Shown here: piece by piece, positions 23,884 to 31,991 of the stretch
How the letters are laid out: every line of letters begins with the position of its first letter
Numbering within the stretch: the stretch's first letter is position 1
Assembly (NCBI RefSeq): GCF_017639205.1
Contig: NZ_CP071139.1
Location: forward strand, 5,331,501-5,395,500
DNA from: Streptomyces nojiriensis
GTDB taxonomy: Bacteria > Actinomycetota > Actinomycetes > Streptomycetales > Streptomycetaceae
Direction: 5' to 3'
DNA: 64,000 nucleotides
Made by a program: the position numbers and the translations under genes
Notes under the pieces: model-generated
Seen by the model: the letters and a program-made list of their open reading frames with translations, nothing else
What the model was told of the DNA's origin: nothing
Databases searched by the model: none

Positions 23884-24954
23884 CTACCCGACGACGGTCC
23901 AGGTGTCGTTGCCGGTCAGCAGCGCCCCGAGGTCGCCCTTGCCGCTGCGGTCGATCGCCGCGTCGAGCTGGTCGGCCATGAGGGTGTCGTAGACGGGCCG
24001 CTCCACGCTGCGGAACACCCCGATCGGGGTGTGGTGCAGCGTGTCGGGGTCGGCGAGGCGGGAGAGCGCGAACGCCGTGGTGGCACTGGCGTTGCGTGCG
24101 TCGTGCACCAGGATCCGGGCCTCGTTGGCCGCGGTGACGTCCACGACCTCCAGGTCTCCGGTGGCCGGGTTGCGTACGACACCCTTCGCGCCGTCCGCGC
24201 CGAAGCGGATCGGCTGCCCGTCCTCCAGCCGGATCACGGCCTCCAGGGCCTGGTCCTTGTCCTTGAGGACCTCGAAGGCGCCGTCGTTGAAGATGTTGCA
24301 GTTCTGGTAGATCTCCACGAGCGCCGTGCCCTGGTGGTCGGCCGCCTGGCGCAGCACCTCGGTGAGGTGCTTGCGGTCGGAGTCGACGGTCCGGGCGACG
24401 AAGGAGGCCTCGGCCCCGATCGCCAGCGACACCGGGTTGAAGGGCGCGTCCAGCGAACCCATCGGGGTCGACTTGGTGATCTTGCCGAGCTCGGAGGTGG
24501 GGGAGTACTGGCCCTTGGTCAGCCCGTAGATCCGGTTGTTGAAGAGCAGGATCTTCAGGTTGACGTTGCGGCGCAGGGCGTGGATGAGGTGGTTGCCGCC
24601 GATGGACAGCGCGTCGCCGTCGCCCGTGACCACCCAGACCGACAGGTCCCGGCGGGAGGTGGCGAGGCCCGTGGCGATGGCCGGGGCGCGGCCGTGGATC
24701 GAGTGCATCCCGTACGTGTTCATGTAGTACGGGAAGCGGGAGGAGCAGCCGATGCCCGACACGAAGACGATGTTCTCCTTCGCGAGGCCCAGTTCGGGCA
24801 TGAAGCCCTGAACCGCGGCCAGCACGGCGTAGTCACCGCAACCGGGGCACCAGCGGACCTCCTGGTCCGACTTGAAGTCCTTCATCGACTGCTTGCTCTC
24901 GGCCTTCGGTACCAGCGAGAGCAGCGTCCGCTCCCCTTCGGTCACCTCAGTCAT
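23884..24954 (-). CDS. korB: 2-oxoacid:ferredoxin oxidoreductase, beta subunit
   Basis: 356 residues, the thiamine-diphosphate subunit of a two-subunit 2-oxoglutarate (or broader 2-oxoacid) ferredoxin oxidoreductase. Seen: cluster cysteines in WCPGCGDYAV near residue 35 and GIGCSSRFPYY near 68, and the TPP/Mg motif VVTGDGDALSIGGNHLIH near 108-125. It oxidatively decarboxylates the 2-oxoacid to its CoA ester with reduction of ferredoxin, a CoA-dependent alternative to the dehydrogenase complex. ATG overlaps the korA stop by eight bases. No ferredoxin domain or gene is fused or adjacent. Confidence 0.95.
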   Translation of the reverse strand: MTEVTEGERTLLSLVPKAESKQSMKDFKSDQEVRWCPGCGDYAVLAAVQGFMPELGLAKENIVFVSGIGCSSRFPYYMNTYGMHSIHGRAPAIATGLATSRRDLSVWVVTGDGDALSIGGNHLIHALRRNVNLKILLFNNRIYGLTKGQYSPTSELGKITKSTPMGSLDAPFNPVSLAIGAEASFVARTVDSDRKHLTEVLRQAADHQGTALVEIYQNCNIFNDGAFEVLKDKDQALEAVIRLEDGQPIRFGADGAKGVVRNPATGDLEVVDVTAANEARILVHDARNASATTAFALSRLADPDTLHHTPIGVFRSVERPVYDTLMADQLDAAIDRSGKGDLGALLTGNDTWTVVG

Positions 24955-26890
24955 CGATGGCCTCCTTGAGAACCGTGGCGAGCTGCTCCGCCTTGAACGG
25001 CATTCCGTTGACCTGGTTGTACGACTGGGCGTCGACCAGGTATTTCGCCCGGATCAGGGTGGCGAGCTGCCCGAGGTTCATCTCCGGCACCACTACCTTG
25101 TCGTAACGCTCCAGGACCGTGCCGAGATTCCTGGGGAAGGGGTTGAGGTGGCGCAGGTGGGCCTGGGCGATGGGGAGTCCGGCGCCCCGCAGCCGGCGGA
25201 CGGCCGCGGTGATGGGGCCGTAGGTGGAACCCCAGCCCAGGACCAGGGTGGTGGCACCGTCCGGGTCGTCGACGTCGATGTCGGGCACCCGGATGCCGTC
25301 GACCTTGGCCTGGCGGGTGCGGACCATGAGGTCGTGGTTGGCCGGGTCGTAGGAGATGTTGCCGGTGCCGTCCTGCTTCTCGATGCCGCCGATGCGGTGT
25401 TCGAGGCCGGGGGTGCCGGGGATGGCCCAGGGTCGGGCGAGGGTCTTCGGATCCCGTTTGTACGGCCAGAACACCTCGGTGCCGTCGGACAGGGTGTGGT
25501 TCGCGCCGGTGGCGAACTTGATCTTCAGATCGGGCAGGTCGGCGACCTCCGGGACCCGCCAGGGCTCGGATCCGTTGGCGAGGTAGCCGTCGGAGAGCAG
25601 AAAGACGGGGGTCCGGTAGGTGAGCGCGATCCGGGCCGCGTCGAGGGCGGCGTCGAAGCAGTCCGCGGGGGTCCGCGGCGCCACGATCGGGACGGGTGCC
25701 TCGCCGTTGCGGCCGAACATGGCCTGGAGGAGGTCCGCCTGCTCCGTCTTGGTCGGCAGTCCGGTGGAGGGGCCGCCGCGCTGGATGTCCACGATCAGCA
25801 GCGGAAGCTCCAGCGACACCGCGAGGCCGATCGCCTCCGACTTGAGCGCCACACCGGGCCCGGAGGTGGTGGTCACCCCGAGCGCGCCGCCGAAGGCCGC
25901 GCCGAGCGCCGCGCCGATGCCGGCGATCTCGTCCTCGGCCTGGAAGGTCCGCACGCCGAAGTTCTTGTGCTTCGACAGCTCGTGCAGGATGTCCGAGGCC
26001 GGGGTGATCGGGTAGGAGCCCAGGTAGAGGGGCAGGTCGGCCTGCTGGCTCGCGGCGACGAGACCGTAGGAGAGCGCCAGGTTCCCGGAGATGTTGCGGT
26101 AGGTGCCGGTGGGGAAGGCGCGGGTGGCGGGGGCGACCTCGTAGGAGACCGCGAAGTCCTCGGTCGTCTCCCCGAAGTTCCAGCCGGCCCGGAAGGCGAC
26201 GACGTTCGCCTCGGCGATCTCGGGCTTCTTCGCGAACTTCTGCCGCAGGAAGTTCTCGGTGCCCTCGGTGGGCCGGTGGTACATCCACGACAGCAGGCCC
26301 AGCGCGAACATGTTCTTGCTTCGCTCGGCCTCCTTGCGGGAGAGGCCGAACTCCTTCAGCGCCTCGACCGTCAGGGTGGTCAGCGGTACCGGGTGCAGGC
26401 TGTAGGCGTCGAGGGAGCCGTCCTCCAGCGGCGAGGTGGCGTAGCCGACCTTGGCCATGGGGCGCTTGGTGAACTCATCCGTATTGATGATGATCTCGGC
26501 GCCGCGCGGCAGGTCCCCGATGTTCGCCTTCAGGGCCGCCGGATTCATCGCCACCAGCACGTTCGGGGCGTCGCCCGGGGTGAGGATGTCGTGGTCGGCG
26601 AAGTGGAGCTGGAAGGAGGAGACGCCCGGGAGGGTTCCGGCGGGGGCGCGGATCTCGGCGGGGAAGTTCGGCAGCGTCGACAGGTCGTTCCCGAAGGACG
26701 CCGTTTCCGAGGTGAAGCGGTCACCGGTGAGCTGCATACCGTCACCGGAGTCACCCGCGAATCGGATGATCACACGATCGAGGCGGCGCACTTCCTTGCC
26801 GCCCGGACTCTCCGGGGTGCGCTGTCCACCGACAACCGCACCCCCGGCCCCGTCGGCCTGCTCGGCTGGGCTGCTGACCTGGCTGGTCAC
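24947..26890 (-). CDS. korA: 2-oxoacid:ferredoxin oxidoreductase, alpha subunit
   Basis: 647 residues with a fused gamma-alpha architecture. The N-terminal gamma domain (about 35-220) begins VIIRFAGDSGDGMQLTGDRF; the pyrimidine-binding alpha domain follows (GSYPITPASDILHELSKHKN, then FQAEDEIAGIGAALGAAFGG, then TTTSGPGVALKSEAIGLA), ending in the transketolase-C-like part (TTLVLGWGSTYGPITAAVRR). GTG at 26890 is chosen because GGAGG lies just upstream; a further 27 in-frame codons exist but have no RBS. Forms a two-gene operon with korB and the complex acts in the cytoplasm. Confidence 0.95.
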   Translation of the reverse strand: MTSQVSSPAEQADGAGGAVVGGQRTPESPGGKEVRRLDRVIIRFAGDSGDGMQLTGDRFTSETASFGNDLSTLPNFPAEIRAPAGTLPGVSSFQLHFADHDILTPGDAPNVLVAMNPAALKANIGDLPRGAEIIINTDEFTKRPMAKVGYATSPLEDGSLDAYSLHPVPLTTLTVEALKEFGLSRKEAERSKNMFALGLLSWMYHRPTEGTENFLRQKFAKKPEIAEANVVAFRAGWNFGETTEDFAVSYEVAPATRAFPTGTYRNISGNLALSYGLVAASQQADLPLYLGSYPITPASDILHELSKHKNFGVRTFQAEDEIAGIGAALGAAFGGALGVTTTSGPGVALKSEAIGLAVSLELPLLIVDIQRGGPSTGLPTKTEQADLLQAMFGRNGEAPVPIVAPRTPADCFDAALDAARIALTYRTPVFLLSDGYLANGSEPWRVPEVADLPDLKIKFATGANHTLSDGTEVFWPYKRDPKTLARPWAIPGTPGLEHRIGGIEKQDGTGNISYDPANHDLMVRTRQAKVDGIRVPDIDVDDPDGATTLVLGWGSTYGPITAAVRRLRGAGLPIAQAHLRHLNPFPRNLGTVLERYDKVVVPEMNLGQLATLIRAKYLVDAQSYNQVNGMPFKAEQLATVLKEAIDD

Positions 26891-27041
26891 TGAACTGGAC
26901 CTCCTTCGAGGCGTGAGCACCCCCGGAACCAACCCTACGTCGGCAGGGATGAGGTCCCCAGGAGCGACCACATTCTGGACCGTAGGACCGCCCCTTGAGA
27001 CGGCCCTGCCGGTATGCCATATCTGACAGAGTGTCAGTCGA

Positions 27042-27713
27042 TCAAGATTTCAGATAGGTGAGAACGGCCAGTACTCGCCGGTGATCCCCGTCACTCGGCG
27101 AAAGGCCCAATTTCATGAAGATGTTGCTGACGTGCTTCTCCACCGCGCCGTCGCTCACGACAAGCTGCTTGGCCACGGCGGAATTCGTCCGCCCCTCGGC
27201 CATCAGCCCGAGCACCTCGCGCTCGCGCGGGGTCAGGCCCGCCAGGACGTCCTGCTTCCGGCTGCGACCGAGCAGCTGGGCGACGACCTCGGGGTCCAGG
27301 GCCGTACCGCCCCGGGCCACCCGCACCACCGCGTCCAGGAACTCCCGCACCTCGGCCACCCGGTCCTTGAGCAGATACCCCACCCCGGTGCTGGAACCGG
27401 CCAGCAGCTCGGTGGCGTACTGCTCCTCCACGTACTGGGACAGCACGAGCACACCTATCCCGGGATGGTCGCGGCGCAGCCGCACGGCCGCCCGTACCCC
27501 CTCGTCGGTGTGGGTCGGCGGCATCCTTACGTCCGCCACCACCACATCCGGCAGCGCCCCCTCGGCCGCCAAGTCCGCCACCGTCTTGATCAGGGCCTCT
27601 GCGTCCCCGACGCCCGCCACGACGTCATGCCCCCGGTCGGTCAGCAACCGGGTCAGGCCCTCACGCAGCAGCACTGAATCCTCGGCGATGACCACCCGCA
27701 CCCTGTCTTCCAC
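27042..27713 (-). CDS. NarL/LuxR-family response regulator
   Basis: 223 residues. Receiver domain with acidic pocket Glu11/Asp12 (VVIAEDSVLLREGL), phosphoacceptor Asp61 (VVADVRMPP) and lysine in YLLKDRVAEV. C-terminal LuxR helix-turn-helix (LTPREREVLGLMAEGRTNSA, then VEKHVSNIFMKLGL). GTG 27713 is the first possible start; the SD is weak. It lies downstream of two histidine kinases in the same direction but behind a terminator, so it has its own promoter in 27714-27885. It is the obvious partner of one or both kinases. Confidence 0.92.
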   Translation of the reverse strand: MEDRVRVVIAEDSVLLREGLTRLLTDRGHDVVAGVGDAEALIKTVADLAAEGALPDVVVADVRMPPTHTDEGVRAAVRLRRDHPGIGVLVLSQYVEEQYATELLAGSSTGVGYLLKDRVAEVREFLDAVVRVARGGTALDPEVVAQLLGRSRKQDVLAGLTPREREVLGLMAEGRTNSAVAKQLVVSDGAVEKHVSNIFMKLGLSPSDGDHRRVLAVLTYLKS

Positions 27714-27885
27714 GACTCAGCAGCTCCCGCGTCCACTCGTTCATGCACTACCCGACTCAGCCAAGCATCCCAGTCTTGGCTCCCGGTGAAGGCAGAGCCG
27801 GGACAACGCGTCGCCGTACGGGGGGAGTTTTCGAGTACTGGAAGGTCGCATACCGCAAACGGGCGCCGCGCGCGCCGGGAGTTGC

Positions 27886-27915
27886 GAAGGGCCGGGCCAT
27901 CCGGCCCGGCCCTTC
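27886..27915 (-). terminator. Terminator after the first histidine kinase
   Basis: Perfect 13-base stem (GAAGGGCCGGGCC and complement) with a 4-base loop, ending 23 bases past the kinase stop at 27938 and separating it from the response regulator. Confidence 0.85.
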
Positions 27916-27937
27916 CGTCGGCGGCTCCGCCCAGCCC

Positions 27938-29239
27938 CTACGGGCGCCAGGGCAGCTCGGCCGTGACCGTCGTCCCGCCGCCGGCGGGGGAGTCGACGAC
28001 CAGCACCCCGTCCACGGCGTCCAGCCGCTCGGTCAGCCCCGCCAGCCCCGTCCCCTCCCGCGGCCCGGCCCCGCCCCGGCCGTCGTCGGCGACCTGGATC
28101 AGCAGCCGCTCCCCGGACTTCCACACGTCCACCGAGGCCGACCGGGCCAGCGCGTGCTTGCTGACGTTCTGCAGCAGCTCCGAGACCGTGAAGTACGCGA
28201 TCCCCTCGATCGCCGCCGCGGGCCGGGCCGGCAGGTCCACGGCCACCCGTACCGGCACCGCGCACCGCGAGGCCACCGAGGACAGCGCCGCGTCCAGCCC
28301 CCGGTCGGTCAGCACGGCCGGGTGGATCCCGCGGGCCAGGTCGCGCAGCTCCTGGAGGGCGATCTTCACCTCGCCGTGGGCCTCGTCCACCATCCGGGCG
28401 GCGGCCTGCGGATCCTCGGTCAGCTTCTCCTTCGCCAGCCCCAGATCCATCGCCAGCGCCACCAGCCGGGCCTGCGCCCCGTCGTGCAGGTCCCGCTCGA
28501 TGCGCCGCAGGTCGGCGGCCGCGGTGTCCACGACCACCCCGCGGTCGGACTCCAGCTCGCTGACGCGGGTGGCCAGGCTGGACGCCCCGAGCAGCCCGCC
28601 GACCATGACCCGGTCCACGGTGGTCAGGGCGCGGACCACCCACGGGGTGGCGAGGGTGGCGGCCAGCCCGACGAGGCAGGTGAGGACGATCATGGCCGGC
28701 GAGTCGAGGTAGAAGGTGTAGTCGTCGTTCTGGAAGAGCTGCAGACCCGGCTGGTCGGTGTAGGCCGGGAAGACCCAGAACCAGAGCGGGTACAGCAGGT
28801 ACGCCCACCCGCACGCCCAGAGCGTCAGGGACAGGCAGAAGGAGAACACCGCCCACGGGAAGTGGATGACCGAGTACAGCGCGTGGCGCCAGGCGCTCCC
28901 GCTCTTGAGCAGCGCACCCATGGCGGCCAGCGGCCCGGCCTTCTTCGCCCGGATCGGCGCGGGGGCGGCGATGTCCGTCCCGAGCAGCGCGCGCACCCGG
29001 GCCCGCTCCACGTGCCCGAAGCCGCGGCCCATGGCGAGCACGCCGGCCAGGACCGGAACGCCGAGGAAGGTGACGAGCAGTCCGGCGCCGAGGCTCACGC
29101 CGGCGATGACGAGGGAGAAGTACAGCGTGCTCAGCGGCAGCCCGATCAGCAGGTACCCGAACTCCCGCCAGGTCCGCCCCGCGACCGGAGCCCGCAGCAC
29201 CGCGCCGATCCCGCCGCCCGTGCCTGTGCCGTTGCCCAT
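27938..29239 (-). CDS. Sensor histidine kinase, HisKA_3 type (paralogue 1)
   Basis: 433 residues. The N-terminal half is a four- or five-helix membrane sensor region of the DUF-type 'sensor' family found in actinobacterial kinases (TWREFGYLLIGLPLSTLYFS near residue 25). H-box LRRIERDLHDGAQARLVALA with phosphoacceptor His252, and a C-terminal HATPase (YFTVSELLQNVSKHA, VADDGRGG, GTGLAGLTERLDAVDG). It shares most of its dimerisation and ATPase sequence with the neighbouring kinase at 29647-30837, so the two arose by tandem duplication. A candidate shared palindrome lies 90 bases upstream. Confidence 0.93.
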   Translation of the reverse strand: MGNGTGTGGGIGAVLRAPVAGRTWREFGYLLIGLPLSTLYFSLVIAGVSLGAGLLVTFLGVPVLAGVLAMGRGFGHVERARVRALLGTDIAAPAPIRAKKAGPLAAMGALLKSGSAWRHALYSVIHFPWAVFSFCLSLTLWACGWAYLLYPLWFWVFPAYTDQPGLQLFQNDDYTFYLDSPAMIVLTCLVGLAATLATPWVVRALTTVDRVMVGGLLGASSLATRVSELESDRGVVVDTAAADLRRIERDLHDGAQARLVALAMDLGLAKEKLTEDPQAAARMVDEAHGEVKIALQELRDLARGIHPAVLTDRGLDAALSSVASRCAVPVRVAVDLPARPAAAIEGIAYFTVSELLQNVSKHALARSASVDVWKSGERLLIQVADDGRGGAGPREGTGLAGLTERLDAVDGVLVVDSPAGGGTTVTAELPWRP

Positions 29240-29329
29240 GATCCCGCCCCGCCCTTCCGGTCCTCCATGACACCCCCACCCTGCCGCCCCCGCCCACCCA
29301 CAACCATGCGGCGGGTCGGCATCTCCACC

Positions 29330-29347
29330 GGGGGGTTAACCCCACCC
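29330..29347. promoter_or_regulatory. Palindrome upstream of kinase 1
   Basis: GGGGGGTTAACCCCACCC; the core GGGGTTAACCCC is a perfect palindrome. A near copy is upstream of kinase 2 at 30898-30914. Candidate binding site for the associated response regulator; inferred from its occurrence ahead of both paralogues. Confidence 0.4.
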
Positions 29348-29364
29348 CTCGGCCGCGCCACATT

Positions 29365-29387
29365 CAGCCCCGCCGGCGTTTGAGGCG
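29365..29387. repeat. Dispersed 23-mer, copy in kinase intergenic region
   Basis: Same 23-mer as the arm at 15365-15387 (core CCCCGCCGGCGTTTGAGG), preceded by CCACATT, a flank shared with the copy 65 bases downstream. Confidence 0.8.
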
Positions 29388-29429
29388 ACCCACCCACCCC
29401 GCCGGTATCCGACGCGGCGTCGCCACATT

Positions 29430-29452
29430 CAGCCCCGCCGGCGTTTGAGGCG
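29430..29452. repeat. Dispersed 23-mer, second copy in kinase intergenic region
   Basis: Identical to the copy at 29365 including the upstream CCACATT. It continues into CGGGGTCCGGGGCGG, which is also shared with the 15365 copy. Confidence 0.8.
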
Positions 29453-29646
29453 CGGGGTCCGGGGCGGAGCCCTGGGAATCGGCGGCGCAGCGGAATCCGT
29501 ACGGGACCCGGCCCATCCCCGCAGCCCCGCCGGCGAGGCGCACGGCGGAGCCCCGGGAAACGGCGGCGAGCCGGACACACGAACGGGACCCCCGCCCACC
29601 CTGGACAGGAGTCCCGCTCACCTACGAAACAAGGGGCCCGGGGGGC

Positions 29647-30837
29647 CTAGCCCCGGTCCCGCCACGGCAGCTCGGCCGTGACCACCGTCCCCGCCCCCGC
29701 GGGCGAGTCCACCACCAGCACCCCGTCCACCGCGCCCAACCGCTCCGCGAGCCCCGCCAGCCCACTCCCCCCGGAGGGACTCGCCCCGCCGCGCCCGTCG
29801 TCCGACACCCGGATCATCAGCCGCGCACCCGCCCGCCACACCTCCACCGTCGCGCCCCGCGCCCCCGGCCCCGCGTGCTTGCTCACGTTCTGCAGCAGCT
29901 CGGACACCACAAAGTACGCGATCCCCTCGATCGCCTCCGCCGGCCGCGCCCCCGGCGGATCCGCCGGCAGATCCACCACCACCTTCACCGGCACCACGCA
30001 CCGCGCCGCCACCGACGACAGCGCCGCGTCCAGCCCCCGGTCCGTCAGCACCGCGGGGTGGATCCCCCGTGCGAGGTCCCGCAGCTCCTGCAGGGCCAGC
30101 TTGACCTCCCCGTGCGCCTCGTCGACCATCGCCGCCGCGCCCTCCGGGTCCTCCAGCAGCTTCTCCTTCGCCAGGCCCAGCCCCATCGCCAGCGCCACCA
30201 GCCGGGCCTGCGCCCCGTCGTGCAGGTCCCGCTCGATGCGCCGCAGGTCCGCCGCCGCCGTGTCGACCACCACGCCCCGGTCGGATTCCAGCTCCGCGAT
30301 CCGCCGCTCCAGGTCGTCGGAGGGCGACAGCAGCCCCCGTACCATCGCCCGGTCCACGTTCGCCATCAGCCGCACCAGGTACGGCAGCACCGGCCACAGC
30401 ACGAACAGGCCGGTCAGCGCTACCGTGAAGGTGAGTACTCCCCACGGCAACCGGATCAGCTGGTACAGCACCGTCCGCCAGCCGACCGGGTCCTTGATGC
30501 TCGTCCACAGCCAGGGGAAGAATCCGCCGGCCCGCTTCGGACCGGGGATCGGGGTCGGCTCGTCCACCCGTACGCCCAGCAGCCCGCGGGCGCGCGCCCG
30601 GTCCAGCCGTCCCAATTGCCGAGACAGATACAGACCGCACGCGAGCAGGGGAATTCCGACCGCGGTCACGGAAAGACCGCCGGCCGTGGAAACCATGACA
30701 ACCGCGTAAACAAAACCGACGATCGCCAGCGGCAGGTTGCTCACGAGATAGGCGATCTCCTTCCACGTCACGCCGCTGAAGACGGCGCGTACGGGGGGAG
30801 GTCGATCGTTGTCGGGCACGGCATGGCTCATGGTCAT
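29647..30837 (-). CDS. Sensor histidine kinase, HisKA_3 type (paralogue 2)
   Basis: 396 residues with the same plan as its neighbour. Membrane sensor region (TWKEIAYLVSNLPLAIVGFV near residue 24), H-box LRRIERDLHDGAQARLVALA with His206, and HATPase (YFVVSELLQNVSKHA, VSDDGRGGASPSGGSGLAG). Start ATG 30837 or the next ATG two codons on; neither has a strong SD. Divergent from nuoA2 with a 147-base shared gap, so a link between this two-component system and the second nuo operon is possible but unproven. Confidence 0.92.
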   Translation of the reverse strand: MTMSHAVPDNDRPPPVRAVFSGVTWKEIAYLVSNLPLAIVGFVYAVVMVSTAGGLSVTAVGIPLLACGLYLSRQLGRLDRARARGLLGVRVDEPTPIPGPKRAGGFFPWLWTSIKDPVGWRTVLYQLIRLPWGVLTFTVALTGLFVLWPVLPYLVRLMANVDRAMVRGLLSPSDDLERRIAELESDRGVVVDTAAADLRRIERDLHDGAQARLVALAMGLGLAKEKLLEDPEGAAAMVDEAHGEVKLALQELRDLARGIHPAVLTDRGLDAALSSVAARCVVPVKVVVDLPADPPGARPAEAIEGIAYFVVSELLQNVSKHAGPGARGATVEVWRAGARLMIRVSDDGRGGASPSGGSGLAGLAERLGAVDGVLVVDSPAGAGTVVTAELPWRDRG

Positions 30838-30897
30838 GGGCCACACCCTGTCAAGTACGACCCGCTGATGCCATGGGGTGGCCGGGGTGCTGTGAAC

Positions 30898-30914
30898 GGG
30901 GGATAACCCCACCC
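30898..30914. promoter_or_regulatory. Palindrome between kinase 2 and nuoA2
   Basis: GGGGGATAACCCCACCC, one base different in its palindromic core from the site upstream of kinase 1. It lies in the divergent promoter region, just upstream of a -10-like TAGACT (30931-30936) reading toward nuoA2, so it could affect both genes. Confidence 0.4.
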
Positions 30915-30984
30915 TGTGTGAGGCAGGCCCTAGACTCCCGTCCGTACCAGATCGTCGACAGTGACCGAGGAGCGAGGAACGGAC

Positions 30985-31392
30985 GTGCCTGAACCAACGG
31001 TATCGACCGTAACCGTGCTCGCGGCGGACTACTTCCGGAGTTATTCGGTCGTCGGCCTGCTGGCCGCGCTCGGTGTGCTTTTCGTGGCCGTCGCCTTCGG
31101 CGCGGGCCGCCTGCTGCGGCCCGTCGTCCCGACCCCCGAGAAGCTGCTGACCTACGAATGCGGTGTGGACCCGGTCGGCGAGGGCTGGGCGCACACCCAG
31201 GTCCGCTACTACGTCTACGCGTTCCTCTACGTCATCTTCGCCGTCGACTCGATCTTCCTGTTCCCGTGGGCGACGGTGTTCGCCGCCGCCGGTTACGGCG
31301 CCACGACGCTGGTGGAGATGTTCATCTTCCTGGGCTTCCTGGCCGTCGGCCTGCTCTATGCGTACAAGAAGGGCGTCCTCGAATGGACGTGA
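30985..31392 (+). CDS. nuoA: NADH-quinone oxidoreductase subunit A, second locus
   Basis: 135-residue membrane subunit of complex I; first gene of a ten-gene operon. Seen: three hydrophobic segments and the conserved loop LLTYECGVDPVGEGW between the first two, then RYYVYAFLYVIFAVDSIFLF. GTG 30985 is chosen because GAGGAAC is just upstream; an in-frame GTG at 30961 has no RBS. The 3' end overlaps nuoB by ten bases. Confidence 0.93.
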   Translation: MPEPTVSTVTVLAADYFRSYSVVGLLAALGVLFVAVAFGAGRLLRPVVPTPEKLLTYECGVDPVGEGWAHTQVRYYVYAFLYVIFAVDSIFLFPWATVFAAAGYGATTLVEMFIFLGFLAVGLLYAYKKGVLEWT

Positions 31393-31991
31393 CACCGGCT
31401 GTGACGCCGACCGAGGGCGTGCTGCTCCCGGAGCCCAAGCGCCTCGGAGTCCTCTCCCGCCTGGCCCCGGAACCGATGAAGGTGGTCCTGAACTGGGGCC
31501 GCCGGTACAGCCTGTGGGTCTTCAACTTCGGCCTGGCCTGCTGCGCGATCGAGTTCATCGCCGCGTCCATGGCCCGGCACGACTTCATCCGGCTCGGCGT
31601 CATCCCCTTCGCACCGGGGCCGCGTCAGGCCGACCTGATGATCGTCTCGGGCACCGTCACGGACAAGATGGCCCCGGCGGTGAAGCGGCTCTACGAGCAG
31701 ATGCCGGAGCCGAAGTACGTCATCTCCTTCGGCGCCTGCTCCAACTGCGGCGGCCCCTACTGGGACTCGTACTCGGTGACGAAGGGCGTCGACCAGATCA
31801 TCCCGGTCGACGTCTACGTGCCGGGCTGCCCGCCGCGCCCCGAAGCCCTCCTCCAGGGCATCCTCAAACTGCAGGAGAAGATCGCCCGCGAGTCGCTGGC
31901 CGAGCGCTACGCGGCCGGGCCGTCCGTGTCCCAGCTGACGAGCGGCCTGGTCACGCCCCCTCCGGCACCCGCGCAGGGGGCCGGAGCGTGA
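31383..31991 (+). CDS. nuoB: NADH-quinone oxidoreductase subunit B, second locus
   Basis: 202-residue peripheral subunit that holds the terminal [4Fe-4S] cluster N2 next to the quinone site. All four ligands are present: Cys53 and Cys54 (GLACCAIEF), Cys119 (GACSNCGG) and Cys149 (VPGCPPRPE). So the quinone-side electron transfer centre is intact in this partial complex. It carries a C-terminal Pro/Ala tail (VTPPPAPAQGAGA). Overlaps nuoA by ten bases and nuoC by four. Confidence 0.95.
   Translation: MDVTPAVTPTEGVLLPEPKRLGVLSRLAPEPMKVVLNWGRRYSLWVFNFGLACCAIEFIAASMARHDFIRLGVIPFAPGPRQADLMIVSGTVTDKMAPAVKRLYEQMPEPKYVISFGACSNCGGPYWDSYSVTKGVDQIIPVDVYVPGCPPRPEALLQGILKLQEKIARESLAERYAAGPSVSQLTSGLVTPPPAPAQGAGA

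Larger units (their letters stand above)
29240..29646. other. Intergenic region between the two kinases, repeat-rich
   Basis: 407 bases without a credible gene. Holds the palindrome GGGGTTAACCCC (29332-29343), two same-orientation copies of the dispersed 23-mer (29365-29387, 29430-29452), each preceded by CCACATT, and a degenerate third copy near 29522 (CAGCCCCGCCGGCGAGGCG). The repeats probably serve as or derive from terminators for the upstream kinase. Confidence 0.6.

Noticed and set aside
30961..30984. Earlier GTG as nuoA2 start
   Set aside because: The sequence ahead of 30961 has no Shine-Dalgarno, whereas GAGGAAC directly precedes the GTG at 30985.
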